DNA of 64,000 bases, taken from positions 1,955,001-2,019,000 of the forward strand of contig OY282373.1 in the NCBI GenBank assembly GCA_958295805.1, given 5' to 3'. The stretch is from an uncultured Nitrospirales bacterium (GTDB lineage Bacteria; Nitrospirota; Nitrospiria; Nitrospirales; UBA8639). How positions within the stretch are numbered: the first letter of the stretch is position 1; each line of letters starts with the position of its first letter. A program made the translations under genes and the position numbers. The notes under the pieces were generated by a model, which was not told the DNA's origin, did not search any database, and saw nothing but the letters and a program-made list of their open reading frames with translations. This document shows, one piece after another, positions 45,472-54,025 of this stretch.

Positions 45472-47484
45472 ATGATGTTTTTTCCTTCTCCTGGAAAGGC
45501 CACCCGCCTGGGTGACGGCTTGGCCTTGGCCGCGGCGGTGCTCGTCCCCCTCCTCCTCTACGGACTCACCCTCCCTCGCACCGTCGTCCTGGAAGACGAC
45601 GGCCTGTTCCTGATGGCCGGAGCCCACCTCGGCGTCGCCCATCCCCCCGGCTATCCCCTCTACACGCTGCTCTGTCACCTCGTCACGTGGTTGCCCTTCG
45701 GCACCGTCGCTTTCCTCGGCCACCTGTCCAGCGCGATCCTGGGCGCGCTGGCATGCGGCGGCGTCTATTTGTGCGCCCGGCTGTTGCAGGCCGCGCCCGT
45801 ACCGGCCGTGACGGCGGCCTGGCTGTTCGCTGCCTCGGAGCACGTCTGGGCTCAGGCCATCATCGCGGAGGTGTATACGCTGAACGCGCTGTTGTTCTTT
45901 GCCACGTATGGGCTGATTCTGTACGGGGTGCGGCACCCGGCGCGGTCCCGCCTCTGGATGGCTGCGGCCGCGGGGTACGGGTTGAGTCTGGCCAATCACT
46001 GGCCACTGATGGGACTGGCTTTGCCCGGCCTGCTGCTGGCGGTCCTGCCGGCCTGGAAGTCCCTGCCCGTCAAACTGCCGAAACTCGTCGCGGTTTCGCT
46101 GGTGAGCGCGGCCCTCCCCTATGCGTGGATGGTGGTACGCTCCTGGCAGGAGCCGTTCATCAGCTTCTACGGCCCGATTACGGACTGGGAGGCATTCTGG
46201 TACTACGTCAGCAGAAGCGGCTATTCCAAAGTCGACGTGAGCCCCAGCGCGGACTGGGGCGACCGTTTGGCGTTTCTGGGGTGGTTTGGGAACGAAGTGA
46301 TCTGGCAGGTGACGCTGCCGGGGTTCGCGCTCGCAGCACTGGGCCTCTACGCGCTGTTCCGTTGCCGGCGATACACCGAAGCGGGCTCAGGGTTGCTGGT
46401 GTTCCTGGGGAACAGCGCGGTGTTGATCGTCCTGCTCCGCTTCGATTTCGACGATTATAACGTCTCAGTCTTCCGCCCCTACTCCCTGGTCAGCTACGGG
46501 ATCGTGTCCCTGTGGCTGGCGGTCGGATTGCAGTTTCTCCTGGACCGCCTGCCCACCGGGCTTCGCACGGGGCCGTGGGTGCGAACCGGTGCCGCGGCCC
46601 TGGCGGGTTTGGGGATGGTGGCGTATTCCGTACAGGCGAACTGGGGCTTGAACGATCGCTCCGGCAGCGATTTTTCGGAGCGGTATTCGGAAGTGATGTT
46701 TGACCTGCTGCCGCAAGACGCGGTGCTGTTCGTGTTCGGCGACTCTGAGATCGGCCCCCTCGGCTACTACCGCTTCGTTGAGCAGCGTCGCCCGGACGTT
46801 ACCCTGCTGAGCGCCCAGGGGCTGGTGTACGGAAACCGCCTCTACCGGCCAAGAACGTCCGATCGGCGCAAAGCCGAAGCCCTCCGGCGGTTCGTGAATG
46901 AAACAGATCGTCCCGTTTTCTATACCATCGAAGACGAAAAAATTCCCCACGACGGCGGCAGCCGACGCCACGGGTTCGTCAAGGAAGTCATTCGGGAGGG
47001 TGCGCCAGGCGCCATGGAGTTACGCATCCAGCCGCAAGCCGAGCACTATTTCGAGGAACTCCTGAACCGGCAGCCGGTCGATAGCTGGGAACGATTTCGA
47101 CGGCATAAATTGCTCTACCTCTACGGCGAGCACCTTGGATACGCCGTACTGTCGGGCAACGCCGAGCTGTTGGAAAGAACGCGACGCACGCTTGCACTTG
47201 CCAGGCGGAGTTTCTTCAGTCTGATCGGAATGGTCGAAGTCCTGTTAAATCACGGGAATCGCTCACATCTGGCACAAATTGACGAGTGGTTGCAGGAGGC
47301 GGATCACATGCAGGATGAGATCATGAGTAAAGAGCGGATGGCCAGGTTTCTCTATCTGAAAGGATTTCTGCGTTATCGCCTGGGTCGGGCGGAGGAAGCC
47401 GTCGCGTTGTTCCGAAAGTCCCTCGCCATCTACCCGCATCCGGACAATGCGTCCATCATGGCACTCAAGCAGATCGTACCTTGA
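45472..47484 (+). CDS. DUF2723 membrane protein (protein O-mannosyltransferase-like) with C-terminal helical repeats
   Basis: 670 residues. The first 400 form about ten membrane helices with the DUF2723 hallmarks: LEDDGLFLMAGAHLGVAHPPGYPLY split over helix 1-2 (acidic DD and HPPGYP), AIIAEVYTLNALLFF and LANHWPLM. GT-C glycosyltransferases of this kind use polyprenyl sugars on the outer face of the inner membrane. The last 200 residues have TPR-like helices (FLRYRLGRAEEAVALFRKSLAIYP). It is coded in a GC-rich style unlike its left neighbours. Confidence 0.82.
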   Translation: MMFFPSPGKATRLGDGLALAAAVLVPLLLYGLTLPRTVVLEDDGLFLMAGAHLGVAHPPGYPLYTLLCHLVTWLPFGTVAFLGHLSSAILGALACGGVYLCARLLQAAPVPAVTAAWLFAASEHVWAQAIIAEVYTLNALLFFATYGLILYGVRHPARSRLWMAAAAGYGLSLANHWPLMGLALPGLLLAVLPAWKSLPVKLPKLVAVSLVSAALPYAWMVVRSWQEPFISFYGPITDWEAFWYYVSRSGYSKVDVSPSADWGDRLAFLGWFGNEVIWQVTLPGFALAALGLYALFRCRRYTEAGSGLLVFLGNSAVLIVLLRFDFDDYNVSVFRPYSLVSYGIVSLWLAVGLQFLLDRLPTGLRTGPWVRTGAAALAGLGMVAYSVQANWGLNDRSGSDFSERYSEVMFDLLPQDAVLFVFGDSEIGPLGYYRFVEQRRPDVTLLSAQGLVYGNRLYRPRTSDRRKAEALRRFVNETDRPVFYTIEDEKIPHDGGSRRHGFVKEVIREGAPGAMELRIQPQAEHYFEELLNRQPVDSWERFRRHKLLYLYGEHLGYAVLSGNAELLERTRRTLALARRSFFSLIGMVEVLLNHGNRSHLAQIDEWLQEADHMQDEIMSKERMARFLYLKGFLRYRLGRAEEAVALFRKSLAIYPHPDNASIMALKQIVP

Positions 47485-47511
47485 GCCGGGTCGTCCACGA
47501 ACCCCGGCTCA
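47482..47511 (+). terminator. GC-rich hairpin after the DUF2723 gene
   Basis: TGAGCCGGG ... CCCCGGCTCA overlapping the stop codon. There is no T-run, so it may be a weak terminator or an mRNA-stabilising stem. Confidence 0.35.
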
Positions 47512-47627
47512 GGGCAACGTTCTCGAACACAGGGACACGTCGTTGATTTTTCCACCATCAATTCTGTAATTTGGCCCGTCTGTCGGTCCTTGATTGCGGG
47601 ATGGAATGACTCGGAAAGGAGAAAACC

Positions 47628-48602
47628 ATGAAAAAGACGGAACGGCGAAATCTGAACATCCTTCTTGCTTTGACGCTGGGTGTCTGTATCCTTGGATCGG
47701 CAAGCTTGGCAAGTGCTGAAGAAAAAAGCCGGCGGGGCTTCTACGTCGGCATTGATGTGGGTCTGACACACGCCGCGAGCATGGGTTCTCCCCTTTCGGG
47801 CATCAGCCACCCCACGCGCTGCGACAGCATCTTGTACCAGCAAGCGACTGAAACTGAGGGTAGGCAGTTCACGGCACCGACCGATGATAAATGCACGACC
47901 ACCACTCCCAAAGATCCCATCTATACCGCTGATTTCGATCTGAACACCGGATTCGCCGGTGCCCTCAGCGCGGGCTACACGCTGGACAATCTGCGCTTCG
48001 AAGTCGAATACCTGCACCGACGCCAGGATGGCGACTCATCTCTCCTGCCCGGAACGACCGACGTGACCCGAGGCAAAGGCCGCGAATGGCTTGAGCCACC
48101 GTCCGCGAGCATTTCCGACTTCCAGGCCAACCAACTCTTCTTGAACGCGTATTACGATTTCAGGAACGACTCGCCCTGGACGCCCTATCTGGGCGCGGGG
48201 CTCGGCTGGGCACGCACCAGTCTGCGCTACGGAAACCACTACATGCGCAAGAATGGCCAAGACTATCTGGAAGCGGTCAAGGACCAGGGGTGGCCCGACA
48301 ATACAGATGCAGTCAAGCTTGAGGCTGCCGGAACGACCAGCTATCTGAACACGCGGATCAGCAAAAACCTCTTCGGCTTCCAGTTTCTCGGTGGACTGGA
48401 CTATGCCCTCACGGAAAAGGTATCCATCGGGCTGAAAGGGCGCTGGGCCCGTTTTCAGAACATCCGCCACAACGCCGTCTGGAACAAAATCCGCGGTCAC
48501 GCACCGGTCCTTGCCGACGGTGTGACGCCGTACCGGGTACGCATAAAACTGGACAACGTTGAGTACTGGGGAATGACGCTCGGGCTGAAATACCACTTCT
48601 GA
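47628..48602 (+). CDS. Outer-membrane beta-barrel protein (P44/Msp2-like surface protein)
   Basis: 324 residues. AAAGGAG ribosome site; a signal peptide ending ASLASAEEK; then alternating amphipathic strands (GFYVGIDVGLTHAA; GFAGALSAGYTLDNLRFEVEYLHRR; PWTPYLGAGLGWAR) and a C-terminal GLKYHF ending in Phe, as required for BAM insertion. Matches the small opacity/P44-Msp2 porin group. Two cysteines in the first loop may form a disulphide. Role unknown. Confidence 0.8.
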   Translation: MKKTERRNLNILLALTLGVCILGSASLASAEEKSRRGFYVGIDVGLTHAASMGSPLSGISHPTRCDSILYQQATETEGRQFTAPTDDKCTTTTPKDPIYTADFDLNTGFAGALSAGYTLDNLRFEVEYLHRRQDGDSSLLPGTTDVTRGKGREWLEPPSASISDFQANQLFLNAYYDFRNDSPWTPYLGAGLGWARTSLRYGNHYMRKNGQDYLEAVKDQGWPDNTDAVKLEAAGTTSYLNTRISKNLFGFQFLGGLDYALTEKVSIGLKGRWARFQNIRHNAVWNKIRGHAPVLADGVTPYRVRIKLDNVEYWGMTLGLKYHF

Positions 48603-48625
48603 TCCGGTATCCATCCGCGGAAGCC

Positions 48626-49279
48626 TCAGGCCATCTTCAGCAATTCGCCAATCGCGCCACTGACGCCTTCAAATATCTGATGCGGTTTCGCAGTCCCGTA
48701 CATGTACGCCGGGGTGGTAATCACGCGATTGGCCGCGTCAACGACAAACTGTTCGACCGCACAATGGCTGTGCTTGGCTCCGGTTTTTTCAACTTCTGAC
48801 GCCGTTCCCTGATCGTTGCCAATCGTCACGTTGACGCCTTTCTCGCCAAACGCCAAGGCTATGATGGCCGGCGCGATACAAATCGCGGCGATGGGTTTGC
48901 GGCCTTCATGAAATTCTTTGACGATCCGAAGGACGTGCGGATCAATCGCTCCCCCACTCCCCTTTTGCGCGAAATCACACAAATGAAGGGCCGCGCCATA
49001 TCCGCCGGGAAACGCCAGGGCGTCGAAGTCTCGCGCGTGGAGTTCTTCAAGCGGCCGGATCTCACCCCGTGCAATACGGGCGGCTTCTTCCAGGACGTTT
49101 CTGTTACGGCCGGTCGGCCGTTGCGTGAGATGATTCGTTTCCGCCGCCTCCTTATTCGGCGCAAAACATTGATACGCCGCGCCTCGTTGTCCAATCGCCA
49201 CCAACGTACTGATGGCTTCGGTGACCTCCGCCCCATCCAAAAATCCACAGCCTGAGAGAATGACGGCAACGTTTTTCAT
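48626..49279 (-). CDS. elbB: ElbB-like glyoxalase (DJ-1/PfpI superfamily)
   Basis: 217 residues. DJ-1/PfpI fold with the nucleophile-type cysteine in AAICIAPAI and the ElbB-specific segments SGCGFLDGAEVTEA, APNKEAAETNHLT and GGYGAALHLCDFA. Homologues are annotated in isoprenoid-linked glyoxalase activity; the physiological role is uncertain. Confidence 0.9.
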   Translation of the reverse strand: MKNVAVILSGCGFLDGAEVTEAISTLVAIGQRGAAYQCFAPNKEAAETNHLTQRPTGRNRNVLEEAARIARGEIRPLEELHARDFDALAFPGGYGAALHLCDFAQKGSGGAIDPHVLRIVKEFHEGRKPIAAICIAPAIIALAFGEKGVNVTIGNDQGTASEVEKTGAKHSHCAVEQFVVDAANRVITTPAYMYGTAKPHQIFEGVSGAIGELLKMA

Positions 49280-49345
49280 GATGACCTCCTCAGCACGTCG
49301 TTCCGTTCACGTTTGTTCCAACGCCAACAACACGATCACGTTCCT

Positions 49346-50464
49346 TTACACGTCTCCGGTGATGAGCAGGTCCTCGCCAAGGGATTGCACGTGAAGATTG
49401 TCCACTCCCACGTTTTCATTCAGACGTTTGGGCGAGAGCCCGCCGATCAAGCCTTTGGCGTCGCGTCCTCCCAAGAGAACGGGAGCCACGTACAGGTAAA
49501 GCCGATTGACCAGAGCCGCACGTAAGAACCCGGCATACAACTCGCTCCCGCCTTCCACCAGCAGACTCGCGATCTCCCTTTTTCCGAGTTCGTGAAGACA
49601 TCGGCGAAGGGAAACGCGATGTGTTTGTTGAGGGAGCACCAGGACGTCCACGCCAATGTTTCGCAATTGCTGAATTTTTGTGGCGGCAGCCAATCTCGTG
49701 GTCGCCACGATTGTAGGAAACCGTTCCAATTCCTGAAAAACCCGTGCGTTGACGGAACTCCGAAGCCGGCTGTCGAAGATGATCCGACGAACCGGCGGAT
49801 GGGTGGCGTTTGCGTGCTTTTCAGGAAGCCGGACGGTTAACCGCGGGTCGTCTTTGAGTACGGTCCTGACTCCCACGGCAATGGCATCCACCTGACTCCT
49901 CAGTCGATGGACGTGCTCTCTGGTCTTGACGCTGGTCATCCATTGCGATTCTCCGGAGGCCGTTGCAATCTGACCGTCCAACGTCATCGCGGCTTTGAGC
50001 ACGACGAACGGGCGGCCGGTTTTGACCCAGTGGATGTATCCCTCATTGAGCGTGGCGGCCTCGTTGCCGAGGCATCCGACGTCTACCGTAATCCCTGCTC
50101 GTCTGAGTCGCTGAATCCCGCGTCCATTCACTCGATCATGCGGGTCCCGCATCGCCACAACGACGCGGCCAACCCCCGAATCGATGACGGCGGGCACGCA
50201 GGGCGCCGTGCGTTTGTCCGTATGGCAACAGGGTTCGAGCGTGCTGTAGAGCGTGGCCCGACGAGAACGGGGTCCGGCTCGTCGAAGGGCAATGATCTCG
50301 GCGTGGGGGCCGCCGGCTCGTTGGTGATATCCGGAACCCACGAGGGTCCCTTTGGCCACCACCACTGCCCCTACCATGGGATTCGGACGAGTCATCCCCC
50401 GCCCTTGAGCCGCCAGCCTGAGGGCGCGTTTCATAAAGGAGACGTCTTGTTCTACGTCACTCAC
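49346..50464 (-). CDS. ribD: Bifunctional riboflavin biosynthesis deaminase/reductase
   Basis: 372 residues. The N-terminal deaminase has the zinc site GGPHAEIIAL and EPCCHTDKRTAPC; the C-terminal half is the NADPH reductase (KAAMTLDGQIAT; SLLVEGGSELYAGFL). It performs the second and third steps of riboflavin synthesis. The GTG at 50464 overlaps the ppdK stop by GTGA; an open extension upstream is only antisense-like sequence inside ppdK in another frame. Confidence 0.93.
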   Translation of the reverse strand: MSDVEQDVSFMKRALRLAAQGRGMTRPNPMVGAVVVAKGTLVGSGYHQRAGGPHAEIIALRRAGPRSRRATLYSTLEPCCHTDKRTAPCVPAVIDSGVGRVVVAMRDPHDRVNGRGIQRLRRAGITVDVGCLGNEAATLNEGYIHWVKTGRPFVVLKAAMTLDGQIATASGESQWMTSVKTREHVHRLRSQVDAIAVGVRTVLKDDPRLTVRLPEKHANATHPPVRRIIFDSRLRSSVNARVFQELERFPTIVATTRLAAATKIQQLRNIGVDVLVLPQQTHRVSLRRCLHELGKREIASLLVEGGSELYAGFLRAALVNRLYLYVAPVLLGGRDAKGLIGGLSPKRLNENVGVDNLHVQSLGEDLLITGDV

Positions 50465-53310
50465 GGACGAACTTGCGCGTTTCGCCGCCGCGCCTTTGTT
50501 TTCGGCTTGGATTGGGAGCGCGTTGCAGCCGTGCGGCGGCCGGACGCGCTGGTTTTTGCCGAAGCGTTCACCGCCCGCTTCTTTGATTTCGTCGCTGATT
50601 GTTTGTCTTCGGCGTTCAACGCGGCTTGGGCGGCGGCCAAACGGGCAATGGCCACTCGATACGGAGAACAACTCACGTAGTCCAGACCAAGGCCATGACA
50701 GAATTCGACGGAACTGGGTTCTCCCCCGTGTTCTCCGCAAATCCCCAGCTTGATGTCCGGACGGGTCGAACGCCCTTCATTCATGGCCAATCGCATGACG
50801 GCGCCCACGCCTTCCCTGTCCAGCACGGCAAACGGGTCGAACGCCAGCAGATCGTGCTCGCGATAAAAGCCCGTAAACTTGGCCGCGTCATCCCTGGAGA
50901 ATCCGTAGGTGGTTTGGGTCAGATCATTGGTCCCAAAAGAAAAGAATTCTGCGTCTTCGGCAATCTGTCCCGCGGTGACCGCGGCCCGGGGCAACTCGAT
51001 CATGGTTCCGACCAGGTAGGTCAATGTTTTTCCGCAGCGCTTCATGGTTGCTTCTGCGACTTCTTTGATGAGGGTTTTCTGCGCTTTCATTTCGGAGGAC
51101 ATGCCAACCAGGGGAATCATGATTTCCGGCACGATGTTTTTGCCTTCCTTGGCCACTTCACACGCGGCTTCCATGATGGCCCGAACCTGCATCCGGGTAA
51201 TTTCCGGCATGGTGATCCCCAACCGGCATCCTCGAAGCCCCAGCATCGGATTGAATTCATGAAGTTCTTCGACTCTTGCCAGAATTTTTCGTTTTTCTTC
51301 AACGCGACCTGAATGCTCATGAGCAGCCTCGGCTCGCGCAATATCCACCATGAGTTGTTCCCGTTTCGGCAGGAACTCATGTAACGGGGGATCAAGCAAC
51401 CGGATGGTGACCGGATATCCTTTCATCTCCCGATAGAGACCGATGAAATCCTTTTTCTGGAGAGGAAGCAATTGATCGAGATGGCGCTCTCGTTCCCGTC
51501 GGGTTGCGGCCAGGATCATGGCTTGCATGAGCGGAGCCCTGTCTTCTGCAAAAAACATGTGTTCCGTTCGACAGAGACCGATGCCTTCCGCCCCGAATCC
51601 CCGAGCAATTTGCGCTTGTTCCGGGCCGTCGGCATTTGCCCGAACCCTGAGACGACGGATGTCATCGGCCCATTTCAGGATGGTGGCAAAATAGCGAAAC
51701 TTTTCGGATCGGGTCGCGGAACGTTTGCCTTGGATGACTTGAATCACTTCAGAGGCCGTCACGGACAGCATCCCGCCGTAGACGCAGCCGGTGAACCCGT
51801 TAATGGAAATAGACTCCCCTTCCTTGAAGACGGATGGACCAATCCGCACCTTGGCTTCCTCTTCAAAGACCTCAACGTCTTCGCAGCCCGCGACGCAGAC
51901 CTTGCCCATTTGTCGGGCCACGACCGCGGCATGGGAAGTCATGCCACCCGTCGCCGTGAGAAACCCTTCCGACGCGTGCATGCCGTGAATATCATCCGGG
52001 CTCGTTTCTTTTCTGACGAGCACGGACTTCTCACCACGACGCTTGAGCGCCACGGCCCGTTCCGGGGTTAAGGCAATTTTTCCACAGGCGGCTCCCGGAC
52101 CAGCCGACAATCCTCTGCCGATGGGTTGAAATTTCTTTTCTTCCGCTTGGTCGAAAATGGGATACAAATACTGAGCCAATTGTTCCGGTTCGACTCGACG
52201 AACCGCTTCTTTTTTGTCAATCAGTCCCTCTTTGACCATATCGACGGCAATCCGAACCGCGGCAATCCCCGTTCGCTTCCCGTTCCGCGTTTGCAGCATG
52301 TAGAGTTTGCCTTCCTGAATCGTAAACTCCATGTCCTGCACGTCGCGATAATGGCTTTCCAGAATTTTCTGGGTGTTCATGAGGGATCGATACGCAGCGG
52401 GTAATTTGTGCCGTAAGGCCGTGACGGGAAGGGGGGTGCGAATGCCCGCGACCACGTCTTCCCCTTGGGCGTTTAATAGACATTCCCCAAAAAACGTGCG
52501 CCGCCCGGTGGAAGGATCACGAGAAAACGCCACCCCCGTCCCACTGGTTTCACCCATGTTCCCAAACACCATGGCCACCACGTTGACCGCGGTGCCCCAG
52601 TCGTCGGGAATCCCATAGATTTTTCGATACGTCACCGCACGTTCGCCGAACCAGGAGGCAAAGACGGCCTGAATTCCCATTTTGAGTTGGTCAAGCGGAT
52701 CCTCGGGAAACGCCTGCCCGGTTTCCCGTTGGACGAGCCTTTGATACTTGGAAACCAGATCGCTCAGTGTGTCCGAGGAGAGGTCCGTATCGGTTGCCAC
52801 GCCATCGTGCTTCTTCTGCACGTCAAGGATGGTTTCAAATTTTTCACGTGACACGCCCATGACCACGGAACCAAACATCGTAATAAATCGACGCTGGGCA
52901 TCCAGGGCAAACCGGACGTTATTCGTTTTCTCGGCCAACCCTCTGACCGTCTGCGAGTTCAACCCAAGGTTCAACACCGTGTCCATCATGCCAGGCATCG
53001 ACGCTCGGGCTCCGGACCGAACCGAGACCAGCAAGGGATTTCGTGGATCACCGAATCCGGCCTTCATCAACCGTTCGACCCGCTTCAGACCAGCCATGAC
53101 CTGCTCATGCAGACCTTTGGGATACGCGTTCCCGGCGTGAAAATATTCGAGACAGGCATCCGTCGTGATCGTAAATCCCGGCGGGACGGATATGTGCAAA
53201 TTGGTCATTTCCGCCAGACCGGCACCTTTCCCGCCGAGCAGATTCTTCATCGTGCCCTTGCCTTCGGCTTTGCCGTCGCCAAAGTAATACACGTACTTCT
53301 TCTTCCGCAT
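50461..53310 (-). CDS. ppdK: Pyruvate, phosphate dikinase
   Basis: 949 residues. It interconverts pyruvate, ATP and phosphate with PEP, AMP and diphosphate. The nucleotide domain opens with FGDGKAEGKGTMKNLLGGKGAGLAEM split over strand 1, the phospho-histidine is in GGMTSHAAVVARQMGK, and the PEP domain has GEPSSVEF and LDYVSCSP. The canonical end IARLAAAQAALN is followed by a 50-residue tail rich in Lys, Arg, Ala and Ser that most PPDKs lack. Coupled to ribD downstream. Confidence 0.95.
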   Translation of the reverse strand: MRKKKYVYYFGDGKAEGKGTMKNLLGGKGAGLAEMTNLHISVPPGFTITTDACLEYFHAGNAYPKGLHEQVMAGLKRVERLMKAGFGDPRNPLLVSVRSGARASMPGMMDTVLNLGLNSQTVRGLAEKTNNVRFALDAQRRFITMFGSVVMGVSREKFETILDVQKKHDGVATDTDLSSDTLSDLVSKYQRLVQRETGQAFPEDPLDQLKMGIQAVFASWFGERAVTYRKIYGIPDDWGTAVNVVAMVFGNMGETSGTGVAFSRDPSTGRRTFFGECLLNAQGEDVVAGIRTPLPVTALRHKLPAAYRSLMNTQKILESHYRDVQDMEFTIQEGKLYMLQTRNGKRTGIAAVRIAVDMVKEGLIDKKEAVRRVEPEQLAQYLYPIFDQAEEKKFQPIGRGLSAGPGAACGKIALTPERAVALKRRGEKSVLVRKETSPDDIHGMHASEGFLTATGGMTSHAAVVARQMGKVCVAGCEDVEVFEEEAKVRIGPSVFKEGESISINGFTGCVYGGMLSVTASEVIQVIQGKRSATRSEKFRYFATILKWADDIRRLRVRANADGPEQAQIARGFGAEGIGLCRTEHMFFAEDRAPLMQAMILAATRRERERHLDQLLPLQKKDFIGLYREMKGYPVTIRLLDPPLHEFLPKREQLMVDIARAEAAHEHSGRVEEKRKILARVEELHEFNPMLGLRGCRLGITMPEITRMQVRAIMEAACEVAKEGKNIVPEIMIPLVGMSSEMKAQKTLIKEVAEATMKRCGKTLTYLVGTMIELPRAAVTAGQIAEDAEFFSFGTNDLTQTTYGFSRDDAAKFTGFYREHDLLAFDPFAVLDREGVGAVMRLAMNEGRSTRPDIKLGICGEHGGEPSSVEFCHGLGLDYVSCSPYRVAIARLAAAQAALNAEDKQSATKSKKRAVNASAKTSASGRRTAATRSQSKPKTKARRRNAQVRP

Positions 53311-53531
53311 ACGCTGATTCCCCCAGTCGGCTGACGCCGGAACGTCCAGCCGGAACGTTCACATCACCTCTGCTTCACGAAACAAAGCAGAAATGTACCA
53401 CAAGTTGGAGATTCCTCAAAAAAAATTCTTCACCGCGCCGTGCAAAGCCCGGAGACATCCCGATACGTGCCGAGCGAGGCGTTTTGCCGAGTGATGCATC
53501 GGACCACATGAAGGCGTCGTGCGTTTGACGA

Positions 53532-53981
53532 TTATCGTTCATGCCGTTGCAGCCGCATCTCATACCACGTCAACAAATAGCGTTTACTCCGCATGCCCAG
53601 ATAGATGACCGCCGCGACAACGATCATGAGGCCCAAGAGCCGGGGTTCGGCCTTTCTGGCGTTTTCATAATATAAATTCCCCTCACCATCCATGGCTAAA
53701 GGCTCCCCTGCTCTGAGGGAATGCACTTGCCCGGTCGGATCGGTCGTGTCCAACCATTCCGAGCACACCCGAACCAGACCCTCCATCCCGGACACCTCGG
53801 CCCAGGCCACCCGCACACAATGGCCCCCTTGTGGATCGTAGAGTTCGGCGTTCGTCAACACAAAATCCAGATCCAACCCGCTGACCCACAACGCACTCAA
53901 GAGAATCAGATTACAGATCACGATGAGGACGAGAGTAATTCCCCTGCGAAACCAATGAAACCCGGATTCGGAAAAGATCAT
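53532..53981 (-). CDS. Hypothetical membrane protein (149 aa)
   Basis: 149 residues with a membrane helix near each end (ITLVLIVICNLILLSALWV and LLGLMIVVAAVIYLGM) and a soluble middle of about 75 residues containing two cysteines. No family recognised. It lies between glyS and ppdK, separated from ppdK by 221 bases. Confidence 0.5.
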   Translation of the reverse strand: MIFSESGFHWFRRGITLVLIVICNLILLSALWVSGLDLDFVLTNAELYDPQGGHCVRVAWAEVSGMEGLVRVCSEWLDTTDPTGQVHSLRAGEPLAMDGEGNLYYENARKAEPRLLGLMIVVAAVIYLGMRSKRYLLTWYEMRLQRHER

Positions 53982-54025
53982 GAGGTCTCACGTTTCCGAG
54001 CAGACGAGCACGAATTCCGGCACTC

